From Gammaproteobacteria bacterium (GTDB lineage Bacteria; Pseudomonadota; Gammaproteobacteria; JACKNK01), in assembly GCA_024234895.1 (NCBI GenBank), contig JACKNJ010000005.1, forward strand, positions 216,651-280,650: 64,000 nucleotides of DNA, given 5' to 3'. The first letter of the stretch is position 1; the number at the start of each line of letters is the position of its first letter. Position numbers and translations under genes: made by a program. Under the pieces are notes generated by a model. It ran no database searches. It was not told the origin of the DNA and saw nothing but the letters and a program-made list of their open reading frames with translations. Positions 31,974-40,380 of the stretch are shown here, piece after piece.

Positions 31974-32735
31974 ATGCGTTTCGACGTGGTCAGCCTGTTC
32001 CCGGAGATGATCCGGGCGGCGTGCGAACCGGGAATCACCGGACGGGCGCTGAAACGGGGTCTGGTGGACCTGTCCACCTGGAACCCGAGGGACTACACCC
32101 ACGACGTGCACCGCACCGTGGATGACCGTCCCTACGGCGGAGGCCCCGGCATGGTCATGCTGGTGGAGCCGCTGGAGGCGGCGATCCGTGACGCGAAAGC
32201 GGCGGCGCCGGATTCGAAGATCGCGTATCTGAGCCCGCAAGGGCGGCGTCTGGATCAGGACGCGGTACGCGAACTGGCGACCCGGTCGGGAGTGATCCTG
32301 ATCTGTGGGCGCTACGAGGGCATCGACGAGCGCGTCATTGACTCGCTGGTCGATGAGGAATGGTCCCTCGGCGATTACGTGCTGAGCGGTGGCGAACTCG
32401 GCGCGCTGGTGATGATCGACGCGGTCACGCGACTCATCCCGGGCGCACTGGGCGATGCCGACTCGGCGGAGCAGGATTCGTTCATGGACGGCCTGCTCGA
32501 CTGTCCGCACTACACCCGACCGGAGGTGTACGCGGACACGGCGGTACCGGAGGTGCTGCTCAGCGGCAATCACGCGGCGATTCGTCGCTGGCGGCTGAAG
32601 CAGGCTCTGGGGCGCACCTGGTTGCGTCGACCGGATTTGTTGGTGGCTCGCGAACTCGACAAGGAGGAACGCGGGCTGCTGAAAGAATTCCAGCGTGAAT
32701 TCACCGTGGTTGGTGAGCGCACTGGGGAAGATTGA
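31974..32735 (+). CDS. trmD: tRNA (guanine-37-N1)-methyltransferase TrmD
   Basis: A 253-residue SPOUT methyltransferase. Conserved sequences include MRFDVVSLFPEM at the start, DDRPYGGGPGMVM, YLSPQGRRLDQ and the trefoil-knot region ICGRYEGIDERVID...SLGDYVLSGGE. It makes m1G37, which prevents frameshifting. ATG 31974 is preferred to the TTG just before it. Confidence 0.97.
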   Translation: MRFDVVSLFPEMIRAACEPGITGRALKRGLVDLSTWNPRDYTHDVHRTVDDRPYGGGPGMVMLVEPLEAAIRDAKAAAPDSKIAYLSPQGRRLDQDAVRELATRSGVILICGRYEGIDERVIDSLVDEEWSLGDYVLSGGELGALVMIDAVTRLIPGALGDADSAEQDSFMDGLLDCPHYTRPEVYADTAVPEVLLSGNHAAIRRWRLKQALGRTWLRRPDLLVARELDKEERGLLKEFQREFTVVGERTGED

Positions 32736-32785
32736 ACAACTCAAGCGGATGCCCACACGGGCAACACAGTTCGGGAGCAGCGGTT

Positions 32786-33139
32786 ATGAGCAACATCATT
32801 CAAGAACTCGAGCGGGAGCAGATGACCCGCGAGGTGCCGGACTTCGCGGCTGGCGACACCGTCGTCGTGCAGGTGAAGGTCAAGGAAGGCGATCGTGAGC
32901 GTCTGCAGGCGTTCGAAGGCGTGGTCATCGCCAAGCGCAATCGTGGCCTGAACTCCGCGTTCACCGTGCGCAAGATCTCCAATGGCGAGGGCGTCGAGCG
33001 CGTCTTCCAGACCTACAGCCCGGCGATCGCCGAGATCGAGGTCAAGCGCAAGGGCAAGGTCCGCCGCGCCAAGCTGTACTACCTCCGTGAGCGCGAGGGC
33101 AAGGCCGCGCGCATCAAGGAGAAGCTGGCCAGCCGCTAA
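32786..33139 (+). CDS. rplS: 50S ribosomal protein L19
   Basis: A 117-residue basic protein with the L19 features FAAGDTVVVQVKVKEGDRERL, FEGVVIAKRNRG and RRAKLYYLRER. ATG 32786 gives the usual length; the open frame upstream overlaps trmD. It is the last gene of the operon and is followed by a hairpin terminator. Confidence 0.97.
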   Translation: MSNIIQELEREQMTREVPDFAAGDTVVVQVKVKEGDRERLQAFEGVVIAKRNRGLNSAFTVRKISNGEGVERVFQTYSPAIAEIEVKRKGKVRRAKLYYLREREGKAARIKEKLASR

Positions 33140-33154
33140 GCGGTTGCCGGTTCG

Positions 33155-34966
33155 ATGCACCAGAATGGGCGTCTCACGGAAGTGGGCGCCCGTTTTGCGT
33201 TTGGTCTGCGCGGATTGCTCGTGGCGTTGGTCGTCGCCGGCGGGACGGTGCATGCAGCGGAAAGTCTCGACGCGATCCGCGATCTGGCCCGGCAGGGCGC
33301 GCCACAGTTGGCCGAGCGGCTGTTGCGTCGCGATCAACCGTCCCGCCTCGATTCGCCCGCGGAATGGTTCGGCTGGGAGCGGGAACGCATCGCGCTGCTG
33401 AGACTCCAGGGGCGCCACGACGCCGTCGAACGGCGGCTGGAGCAAATCCTCGGCGAGCCGGTGCCGCACTCGGTCGCCGTCTGGGCCTTGCAGGAACTGG
33501 TCACCGCGCAACTGCTCGACAGCAGGGATGCCGCCGCGCTGGGCACGTTGCGCAAACTGCTCTGGAATGGGGCGCCGCCGACCGGGGACGCGCCAGTCGA
33601 TGTCTGGCAGCGACAGATCGCGACGGCATACCTGCGGCTTGGTCGGGGCGAGGACGCGGATCGGGCGTTGGCCCGCTATGTCGCGCGTCCGGATGAGGAC
33701 ATGACCGCGTTGGCGCTCCTGCGCGCACGCGTGTCGATCCAGATCGGTCGCCATGAAGCGGTGGCCGGGGCGCTTGCCGACATTTCCGGCGATGAGGCCG
33801 AACTGTTGCGCTGGCTGGCTGTGCTGCGCATGGAACCGGGCCGCGCCCGCGAGGTTCTCAAGGCCGCCTCGGAACTGGCCGCACGCATCCGTCTGAGTGA
33901 TGGGCAGCGGCAGCAGGCCTGGGCCTTGATGGCGGAGGCAGCCGCTGCCGCCGGGCATCGTCCGGGGCAGATGACCGCGCTGGAGCGCCTGTTCGACGCC
34001 GAACGTCTGCATACCGATCTGGGCGGGGTGTTCACGCCGGCACTGTCGCAACTGCGCGAGGCGTATCTCGCCTACGGTGCGGAGGTCGCCTCGACTTGGC
34101 AGCTATCCGAGGACGAGGCTCAGTGGCTCGGGATTGCCAAGACCGCGCAAACCGAGTCCCCGTTCGCCGCGCGCGGCCTGTACGGGGTGTTGATCGAGAA
34201 ATCCGGCGATTCCGCGACTCGCGAGGCGGCGGCGATGGGGATGCTGGATCTGCTGGTGAATGAGGACATGGGCGGCATGCTGGCGTTGCGGCTGTTCTCG
34301 CAGCCGGATCTGTTCGCGATCAACGCAGCACTGCCCAACGATCTCCGGCACAGGCTGATCGATCTCGCCATTGCCCACGATGATGTCCGCCGCGCGGCCG
34401 ACTGGAGCGTCGACCTGGACGAGCCGTTATCCCGAAGTGTGGATTTCGATCGCCGCCTTCGTCAGGCGCGGGTGCTGTTGCTCGACGGTCGTGACAGCCA
34501 GGCGATCGCGCTGCTGCTCGCCTCGGTCGTTGATCCCGCGATGGCCGATGCCGCCACCCGCGATCGTTTCGTGCAGGTGGTGTTCGATCTGCAGGCGGCG
34601 GGTCGACACGCGCCGGCGGTGGAACTGTTCGAAACCTTGCTGCGCGATACCGAGGACGTGCAGCAGCGCCGCGAGCTCTGGTACTGGATTGGCGATTCCC
34701 GCAAGGCCTTGGGCGATCCGGTCGCCGCCGCGCGCGCGTATCTGGCCTCGGCCGGTGAACCGGACCCGTATTCGATGGACCCGTGGGCCCAGACCGCGCG
34801 TTACCAGGCGGCCGAACAGCTCAGCGAGGCAGGGCTGACGCTGGATGCAGGCGCGATCTATGCCAGATTGTTGTCGGTCACGCGCGATGCGGCCCGGCAG
34901 GCGCTGCTCCGCAGCCGTATTCACCAACTGGGCATCAAGGCCCGTGCCAGGGCCAATGGGGAGTGA
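33155..34966 (+). CDS. Large periplasmic helical-repeat (TPR-like) protein
   Basis: The 603-residue product begins with a signal-peptide-like segment (LRGLLVALVVAGGTVHAAES) and then consists almost entirely of amphipathic helices with alternating Ala/Leu/Arg, characteristic of TPR or Sel1-like solenoids; repeats are visible in QRQIATAYLRLGRGEDADRAL and RRELWYWIGDSRKALGDPVAAARAY. No catalytic motif is seen. A periplasmic scaffold role in envelope assembly is an inference. The proposed ATG at 33155 lies 15 bases after rplS and inside a terminator-like hairpin. It is followed four bases later by ogt. Confidence 0.7.
   Translation: MHQNGRLTEVGARFAFGLRGLLVALVVAGGTVHAAESLDAIRDLARQGAPQLAERLLRRDQPSRLDSPAEWFGWERERIALLRLQGRHDAVERRLEQILGEPVPHSVAVWALQELVTAQLLDSRDAAALGTLRKLLWNGAPPTGDAPVDVWQRQIATAYLRLGRGEDADRALARYVARPDEDMTALALLRARVSIQIGRHEAVAGALADISGDEAELLRWLAVLRMEPGRAREVLKAASELAARIRLSDGQRQQAWALMAEAAAAAGHRPGQMTALERLFDAERLHTDLGGVFTPALSQLREAYLAYGAEVASTWQLSEDEAQWLGIAKTAQTESPFAARGLYGVLIEKSGDSATREAAAMGMLDLLVNEDMGGMLALRLFSQPDLFAINAALPNDLRHRLIDLAIAHDDVRRAADWSVDLDEPLSRSVDFDRRLRQARVLLLDGRDSQAIALLLASVVDPAMADAATRDRFVQVVFDLQAAGRHAPAVELFETLLRDTEDVQQRRELWYWIGDSRKALGDPVAAARAYLASAGEPDPYSMDPWAQTARYQAAEQLSEAGLTLDAGAIYARLLSVTRDAARQALLRSRIHQLGIKARARANGE
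33167..33196 (+). terminator. Terminator/attenuator after rplS
   Basis: An imperfect stem (GGGCGTCTCAC with GTGGGCGCCC) with a GGAA loop is followed by GTTTT. It falls within the first codons of the following gene as drawn, so it may attenuate that gene as well as end the ribosomal operon. Confidence 0.6.
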
Positions 34967-34969
34967 GCG

Positions 34970-35494
34970 ATGCTGAAGAATCCACCACCGTATACAGCGG
35001 TGATCGATAGTCCGATCGGGGCGATCGGCGTCGTTACCGATGCAGGGGTTCTGGTCGGACTCGATTTCGCCGCCGGGAAGGAATTGCTGTCCCCCGGCGA
35101 TGCGTTCGGTACGGAGGTCGCGCGGCAGGTTGCGGCGTACTTCGCCGATCCGGGTTTCCGCTTCGATCTGCCATTCCGGGAACAGGGGACGGAGTTCCAG
35201 AAGAAGGTCTGGGCCGCGTTACGGACCATCCCGAGGGGCGGGCCGGTGAGTTACGGGGAGCTTGCCCGCCGTCTGGGTACTGCGGCGCGCGCGGTCGGCG
35301 GCGCCTGCCGGGCCAACCCGATTCCGTTGCTGACGCCTTGCCACCGGGTGGTCTCGGCCAGTGGCATCGGCGGGTTTCATGGCGATGCACAGGGTGGCTG
35401 GGTGAACGCCAAGCACTGGCTGCTCGCCCACGAGCGTGGCGAGCGACCGGCGTCGCTGCCGATTCAACAGCAGGTCACGCGCCAGCTCGTCTGA
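34970..35494 (+). CDS. ogt: Methylated-DNA--protein-cysteine methyltransferase
   Basis: A 174-residue protein whose C-terminal half has the alkyl acceptor motif PCHRVV near residue 122, preceded by the helix-turn-helix region (FQKKVWAALRTIPRGGPVSYGELA). It removes alkyl groups from O6-guanine irreversibly. It lacks the Ada N-terminal zinc domain, so it belongs to the Ogt/MGMT single-function type. Short spacing to the preceding gene suggests co-transcription. Confidence 0.93.
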   Translation: MLKNPPPYTAVIDSPIGAIGVVTDAGVLVGLDFAAGKELLSPGDAFGTEVARQVAAYFADPGFRFDLPFREQGTEFQKKVWAALRTIPRGGPVSYGELARRLGTAARAVGGACRANPIPLLTPCHRVVSASGIGGFHGDAQGGWVNAKHWLLAHERGERPASLPIQQQVTRQLV

Positions 35495-35501
35495 ATGAAG
35501 A

Positions 35502-35533
35502 ACGCGGGCATGGGGGACCCCCCATGCCCGCGT
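35502..35533. terminator. Bidirectional hairpin between ogt and the porin gene
   Basis: A perfect 15-bp stem (35502-35516 with 35519-35533, arms ACGCGGGCATGGGGG and its complement) lies between two convergent genes. There is no strong U-tract on either side, but position and stability support a shared terminator. Confidence 0.6.
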
Positions 35534-35551
35534 CGGTCACGTCGTTGCGGA

Positions 35552-37009
35552 TCAGAAAGCGACGTTGGCACCCACCAGGAAGATGTTGGAATGCGCGTTG
35601 CTGTCGCTGATGGTCACACCCGGAGTCGTGGTGTTTCCGCTGATGAAGTTGAGCGGGGCGAACCCTTCCGTGCGGATGAACTCACCGAACAGTTTGGCGC
35701 TAGGGGTGACAAACGTCGCCGCGCCGAACACGAGCTGGTCCTGCTTCTCCCAGGGGGCGCCGTCCGGCCCGGCGATGAAGCTGCTGAACTCCACGGACAG
35801 ATCGGTCGGCTTGTCGAACCACGTGGTGCGGTACTTGCCGCCGACGCCGAAGCTGGTGACCTTGGAGGCCGCGAACTGCGGAATGGTCGGGTTGAAGGTG
35901 CCCGGCCAGACATCGACCGTCTTGGCGAACTCGGCTTCCAGGGTCAGCGGGCCGTCGACGTACTGGGCGTAGACATCCCAGGCCGCGTTCGGCTTGTTGC
36001 AGGACGAGAAATGGGTGACCGGGAAGCCCTGACAGTAGGCGCTGCCCTTGGTGTACGACGCACCAGCCAGCAGCCAGGCATCGTCGTCGAAAGTGAAGGT
36101 GCGGTTCACGTCGACGGCGAAGTTGTTGAGCTTGCTCGGCACGTTGCTCTGGTCGACCGGCACGTTGTGCGCGCGGAACTGGGAGCCACCCTGGATGGCC
36201 ATGAAGTTCATGTCCCAGTCGTAGGTGTCGTAACCGAGGTTAAGGCCGTAGGCGAGACCCCCGAAGGCATGCCAGACGGTGTTGCTGGTGAACGGGTTGA
36301 CGGTGTCCATGAGGCCGAACGGGGTGTCCATCTTGCCGATCTGGGCGTAGTACGGAGACTCGTCGAGGTTGCCGAGGATCACGTAGCCCTTGCGGACCTC
36401 GACCTGATTGCGGTTGACGTCGGTCAGCGTGCCGGTGCCGAAGCTCTGCGTCGGGTTGTAGAGCATCTCCATGTAACCGGTGATCCAGTCACCCATGGTC
36501 GCGGTGACGGCGAGCTGGGCCGAATGGATGACCGCCTCGGAGGCTTCCGTGGTGCGCTGGTTGCTCGCGGTCGGGTGGCGCATCAGATAGCCGAACTTGT
36601 CTTCGGTGTTGCTCTTCTGGATGTCCATGATCGGCGTCACCGCGCCGCTCAGGACCACGGTGTTGGCCGGAATGTCGCCGTGTTTGCGCGCCTCCAGCAG
36701 GATCTTCTGCTTGCGGTTGACCCAGGTGTTCGGGTCGAGCATCGCGTAGGCATGGTCGTGGTCGGTGCGCACGACGTCAGCGGGCACCGATTCGCTGACG
36801 GCGGTGATCGAGGCGCGGGCTTCCTGCATCGCGACGTCGGTGGCGGATTGCTGGTTCTCAAGCTGGCCGATGCGCGCCTTGAGCTTTTCGTTCTCGGCCA
36901 TCAGGGCGTCGAGTTTGGCGGCGATTTCATCGAGCGATGCGCCCGCGTGCACGGGTGACGCGAGCGTACTGACCAGGACGGCGAGCGCCCCGGAGCGGCT
37001 GAACTTCAT
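35552..37009 (-). CDS. Outer-membrane porin of the LbtU-like family
   Basis: A 485-residue protein with a signal peptide ending at VHAGAS, an N-terminal coiled coil (DEIAAKLDALMAENEKLKARI) and a long beta-barrel with alternating aromatic strands, ending in ANVAF with the C-terminal Phe of outer-membrane proteins. The coiled-coil-plus-barrel layout, DxQKSNTEDKFGY and PFGLMDTVNPF segments resemble LbtU, a siderophore porin described in Legionella. Substrate is unknown here. ATG 37009 is chosen because it begins the signal peptide (MKFSRSGALAVL). Confidence 0.72.
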   Translation of the reverse strand: MKFSRSGALAVLVSTLASPVHAGASLDEIAAKLDALMAENEKLKARIGQLENQQSATDVAMQEARASITAVSESVPADVVRTDHDHAYAMLDPNTWVNRKQKILLEARKHGDIPANTVVLSGAVTPIMDIQKSNTEDKFGYLMRHPTASNQRTTEASEAVIHSAQLAVTATMGDWITGYMEMLYNPTQSFGTGTLTDVNRNQVEVRKGYVILGNLDESPYYAQIGKMDTPFGLMDTVNPFTSNTVWHAFGGLAYGLNLGYDTYDWDMNFMAIQGGSQFRAHNVPVDQSNVPSKLNNFAVDVNRTFTFDDDAWLLAGASYTKGSAYCQGFPVTHFSSCNKPNAAWDVYAQYVDGPLTLEAEFAKTVDVWPGTFNPTIPQFAASKVTSFGVGGKYRTTWFDKPTDLSVEFSSFIAGPDGAPWEKQDQLVFGAATFVTPSAKLFGEFIRTEGFAPLNFISGNTTTPGVTISDSNAHSNIFLVGANVAF

Positions 37010-37283
37010 GGTGATTCCCCTCTGGATGGACAAATGGCTTGACGCCGTCGGCGCGGTACGCCGCCTCCCATGCATTGGCGGCCGCGCGGCGGCGCGCGGA
37101 TTGTGTCAGGCGGCCCTGCTCCTGTCTGTCGGGGATTTCCGCAAACCGCGTCAACAATCGTGAATTCGGCCCGATTGCCGATGTTTGTCCGACCGCCTCG
37201 ACCCGCCCTTGAAAACAGGAATCGCCGTCCCCATCTAGGCGCCACCTTCATCCTCCACAAGACGAAAACAGGAGAACGTTGCG

Positions 37284-39182
37284 ATGACCGTCGAGGGCCA
37301 TAAGGAGACCCTGGAATTCCAGACCGAGGTGCGCCAGCTGCTGCACCTGATGATCCATTCGCTGTATTCGAACAAGGAGATCTTCCTGCGTGAGCTGGTC
37401 TCCAACGCGTCGGACGCCTGCGACAAGCTGCGCTTCGAGGCGCTGACCGACGACGCCTTGTTCGAGGACGATTCCGAACTGCGCATCGAGCTCGAATTCG
37501 ACAAGGACGCGCGCACCATCACGATCCGCGACAACGGCATCGGCATGGACCGCCAGGAAGTCATCGACAACATCGGCACCATCGCCAGTTCCGGCACCCG
37601 CAAGTTCATGGAGAACCTGTCCGGTGACCAGAAGAAGGACGCGCAGCTGATCGGTCAGTTCGGCGTCGGCTTCTATTCCTCGTTCATCGTCGCCGACCAG
37701 GTCGTCGTCACCACCCGCCGTGCCGGCATGGGCGCCGAACACGCCGTGCGCTGGACCTCGAAGGGCGAGGGCGCCTTCGATTTGGAGACGGTTGAGAAGG
37801 CCACACGCGGTACCGAGGTCGTGCTGCACCTGAAGGCCGACGAGGACGAGTTCCTCGACGACTGGCGCCTGCGCAACGTCATCCGCAAGTATTCCGAGCA
37901 CATCTCGCTGCCGATCAAGATGCTCAGCGAGCGCGAGGAGGGCGAGGGCGATGACAAGGCGACCGTGATCGAGTGGGAGACCGTAAACAGCGCCTCCGCG
38001 CTGTGGACCCGCCCGAAGAGCGAGATCAGCGACGAGGACTATCAGGCGTTCTACAAACACGTCTCCCACGACTGGGACGACGCGCTCGCCTGGAGCCACA
38101 ACCGCGTCGAGGGCAACCAGAGCTACACCTCACTGCTCTACCTGCCCAAGCGCGCGCCGTTCGACCTGTGGGACCGCGAGCGCCGCACCGGCATCAAGCT
38201 GTACGTGCGCCGCGTGTTCATCATGGACGACGCCGAACACCTGATGCCGCAGTACCTGCGCTTCGTGAAGGGTGTGATCGATTCCGACGATCTGCCGCTG
38301 AACGTCTCGCGCGAGATCCTCCAGCACAACCGCCTGATCGACGTGATGCGCGGCGCCTCCGTGAAGAAGGTGCTGGGCATGCTAGAAACCATGGTCAAGG
38401 AACAGCCCGAGCAGTACGCCGAGTTCTGGACCCAGTTCGGCAAGGTCATCAAGGAAGGTCCGGGCGAGGACCACGCCAACAAGGACCGCATCGCCAAGCT
38501 GCTGCGTTTCGCCTCCACCCATGACGGCTCGAAAGAACAGAAGGTCAGCCTGGAGGACTACGTCGCTCGCATGAAGGAAGGCCAGGCGAAGATCTACTAC
38601 GTGGTCGCCGACAGCCACGCCGCCGCCGCCAACAGCCCGCACCTCGAAGTCTTCCGCAAGAAGGGCATCGAGGTCCTGCTGCTCAGCGACCGCGTCGACG
38701 AATGGCTGGTCGCGCACCTCAACGAATTCGACGGCAAGCCGTTGCAGTCGGTCGCCAAGGGCGATCTCGACCTCGGCGGACTCGATGACGCGCAGGACAA
38801 GGAACAGGCCGAAAAGGCCGCCGAGGAAAACAAGGATTTCCTGACCCGCGTCGGCGAGGTGCTCTCCGACAAGGCCCAGGAGGTGCGCCTGTCGCACCGC
38901 CTGACCGAATCCCCGTCCTGCATCGTGCTCAACGACTTCGACATGGCCATGCACATGCAGCGCCTGATGAAGGAGGCCGGCCACGACATCCCCAGCAGCA
39001 AGCCGACCCTGGAACTGAACCCGGACCACGCCCTGGTCCGCAAGCTCAAGGGCATTGACGGCGACGAGGACTTCAAGGACCTCGCCGAAGTCCTGTTCGA
39101 TCAGGCCATGCTCGCCGAGGGCGGGCAACTGGATGACCCGGCCGGCTTCGTGCGACGCATGAACAAACTGCTCGCCAACTGA
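37284..39182 (+). CDS. htpG: Molecular chaperone HtpG (Hsp90)
   Basis: The 632-residue protein has the GHKL ATPase fold: LRELVSNASDACDKLR, DNGIGMDRQEVIDNIGTIASSGT and GQFGVGFYSSF, followed by the middle domain (NVSREILQHN with catalytic Arg) and the dimerisation domain ending in MNKLLAN. It assists late folding steps and stress survival. A GGAGAA site precedes the ATG. It is followed by a strong hairpin terminator. Confidence 0.97.
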   Translation: MTVEGHKETLEFQTEVRQLLHLMIHSLYSNKEIFLRELVSNASDACDKLRFEALTDDALFEDDSELRIELEFDKDARTITIRDNGIGMDRQEVIDNIGTIASSGTRKFMENLSGDQKKDAQLIGQFGVGFYSSFIVADQVVVTTRRAGMGAEHAVRWTSKGEGAFDLETVEKATRGTEVVLHLKADEDEFLDDWRLRNVIRKYSEHISLPIKMLSEREEGEGDDKATVIEWETVNSASALWTRPKSEISDEDYQAFYKHVSHDWDDALAWSHNRVEGNQSYTSLLYLPKRAPFDLWDRERRTGIKLYVRRVFIMDDAEHLMPQYLRFVKGVIDSDDLPLNVSREILQHNRLIDVMRGASVKKVLGMLETMVKEQPEQYAEFWTQFGKVIKEGPGEDHANKDRIAKLLRFASTHDGSKEQKVSLEDYVARMKEGQAKIYYVVADSHAAAANSPHLEVFRKKGIEVLLLSDRVDEWLVAHLNEFDGKPLQSVAKGDLDLGGLDDAQDKEQAEKAAEENKDFLTRVGEVLSDKAQEVRLSHRLTESPSCIVLNDFDMAMHMQRLMKEAGHDIPSSKPTLELNPDHALVRKLKGIDGDEDFKDLAEVLFDQAMLAEGGQLDDPAGFVRRMNKLLAN

Positions 39183-39200
39183 TCACCGCCGTCAGGCTTG

Positions 39201-39234
39201 ACGACAAAGGCCGGCATCTGCCGGCCTTTGTCGT
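39201..39234. terminator. Terminator after htpG
   Basis: A perfect 15-bp stem, arms ACGACAAAGGCCGGC and its complement, has an ATCT loop and lies 19 bases past the htpG stop. The A/T runs inside the stem suggest bidirectional action. Confidence 0.75.
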
Positions 39235-39267
39235 TCAAATGGCTTGATCTGAGTCGAATCCGCATTG

Positions 39268-39281
39268 GAATTGCGAAATTC
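39268..39281. promoter_or_regulatory. Short dyad upstream of the cysteine-rich peptide gene
   Basis: GAATT and AATTC flank GCGA, 49 bases before the peptide ATG, in a locally AT-rich stretch. A TTGATC hexamer lies at 39244-39249. These may be part of a dedicated promoter, but no complete -35/-10 pair is evident. Confidence 0.3.
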
Positions 39282-39329
39282 GTTTGGGTAGGGTTGAACT
39301 TGATGAAGCAAGAACAGAGGAGCCAGACC

Positions 39330-39644
39330 ATGTCGAATGAAGTGAAACGGATCAAGGATGAGGCCACTGGCAAGGAAGGGGCTTATCGGATCATCGATGA
39401 CAATACGGTCGTTATCGTTGATCCGGAGAGTCTGGAGGAAATCATGCGAATCGAAGTCCGTGGTGATGAGGTCAACATCGTCAGGGCGGAAACGGTCACC
39501 GACATGATGTTCAACTCGTTCGCATCGAGAGGCTGGAACGATTCCGGTTCAGTCGGGCGCTGCGCGCAGGGCTGCATATTGCAGGGGCGCGGCGCCGAAT
39601 GCCTGGTGATCTGTGCCATTACCAACGGCGGCGAGTGGGGTTGA
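39330..39644 (+). CDS. Small cysteine-rich peptide, possible modified-peptide precursor
   Basis: A 104-residue protein of unknown function. ATG 39330 is preferred because GAGGAG lies seven bases upstream; ATG 39303 is in frame. The first 70 residues are acidic and soluble (DDNTVVIVDPESLEEIMRI). The last 30 are Gly-rich with four cysteines in the pattern CX3C-X8-CX3C (CAQGC and CLVIC), ending NGGEWG. This leader-plus-core layout recalls ribosomally made modified peptides, but no modification or export enzyme is adjacent; a disulfide or metal-binding hairpin is equally possible. The gene is less GC-rich than its neighbours and sits between two strong terminators. Confidence 0.65.
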   Translation: MSNEVKRIKDEATGKEGAYRIIDDNTVVIVDPESLEEIMRIEVRGDEVNIVRAETVTDMMFNSFASRGWNDSGSVGRCAQGCILQGRGAECLVICAITNGGEWG

Positions 39645-39666
39645 GACATTTAGTGAATCGGTAAGC

Positions 39667-39694
39667 AAAAAGGCCGGCAAATGCCGGCCTTTTT
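39667..39694. terminator. Bidirectional terminator between the peptide gene and dksA
   Basis: AAAAAGGCCGGCA and TGCCGGCCTTTTT form a perfect 13-bp stem with a two-base loop, with A- and T-runs that serve both strands. It ends the plus-strand peptide transcript and the minus-strand dksA transcript. Confidence 0.85.
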
Positions 39695-39716
39695 CTTGTG
39701 CGCGTTACCCTGGAAC

Positions 39717-40139
39717 TCAGGCGCGCTGCTTCTCGCGGATCTCGTCCAGGGTCTTGCAGTCGATGCACTGGGTTGCCGTCGGGCGGGCTTCCAGGCGCTT
39801 GATGCCGATCTCCACACCACAGGTTTCGCAGTAGCCGTAATCGCCGGAATCGATGCGCTTGAGGGATTCGTCGATCTTCTTCAGCAGCTTGCGCTCGCGA
39901 TCGCGGGTACGCAGTTCGAAACCGAATTCCTCTTCCTGGGTCGCGCGGTCGGCGGGGTCAGGGTGGTTGGCCGCGTCGTCCTGCATGTGATGCACGGTGC
40001 GGTCGACTTCTTCCATCAAGTCGCGTTTCCAGCCGAGCAGGATGTTGCGGAAGTGTTCGGTCTGGGCGGGATTCATGTATTCCTCGCCTTCCTTCTCCTC
40101 GTAAGGGGTGAAGTTGGCGTCGGTTACGTCGTTGGCCAT
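39717..40139 (-). CDS. dksA: RNA polymerase-binding transcription factor DksA
   Basis: A 140-residue protein with the coiled-coil tip motif DPADRA and the C-terminal zinc finger CETCGVEIGIKRLEARPTAT followed by CIDC. DksA acts with ppGpp on RNA polymerase in the stringent response. ATG 40139 has GGAG upstream on the minus strand and matches the family start. It is divergent from cbbY. Confidence 0.95.
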   Translation of the reverse strand: MANDVTDANFTPYEEKEGEEYMNPAQTEHFRNILLGWKRDLMEEVDRTVHHMQDDAANHPDPADRATQEEEFGFELRTRDRERKLLKKIDESLKRIDSGDYGYCETCGVEIGIKRLEARPTATQCIDCKTLDEIREKQRA

Positions 40140-40380
40140 TCGTCCATCTCCTGAATGGGCATTCGCGGGAAGCGGATTTCGGAAAGCGCGCCTTTCTAAC
40201 AGACGTACGGGGGTGTGACAAGCAAAGTTGGCCTCGATGTTGATCTGCGCGGGCAAGGCAGTCGAAGGCGTTGCCGGCCCGATCAGCGATTGCCAAAGGA
40301 TCGGGATGGGTTATCCCGGCAGGCCAGCGGGTATGCTCGCGCCCCGGTCAAACATGATGAAACCTGCACGCGGAGAAACC

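Noticed and set aside
39330..39644. Complete modified-peptide biosynthetic cluster
   Set aside because: No radical SAM, cyclase, protease or exporter gene is next to the peptide; its neighbours are htpG and dksA.
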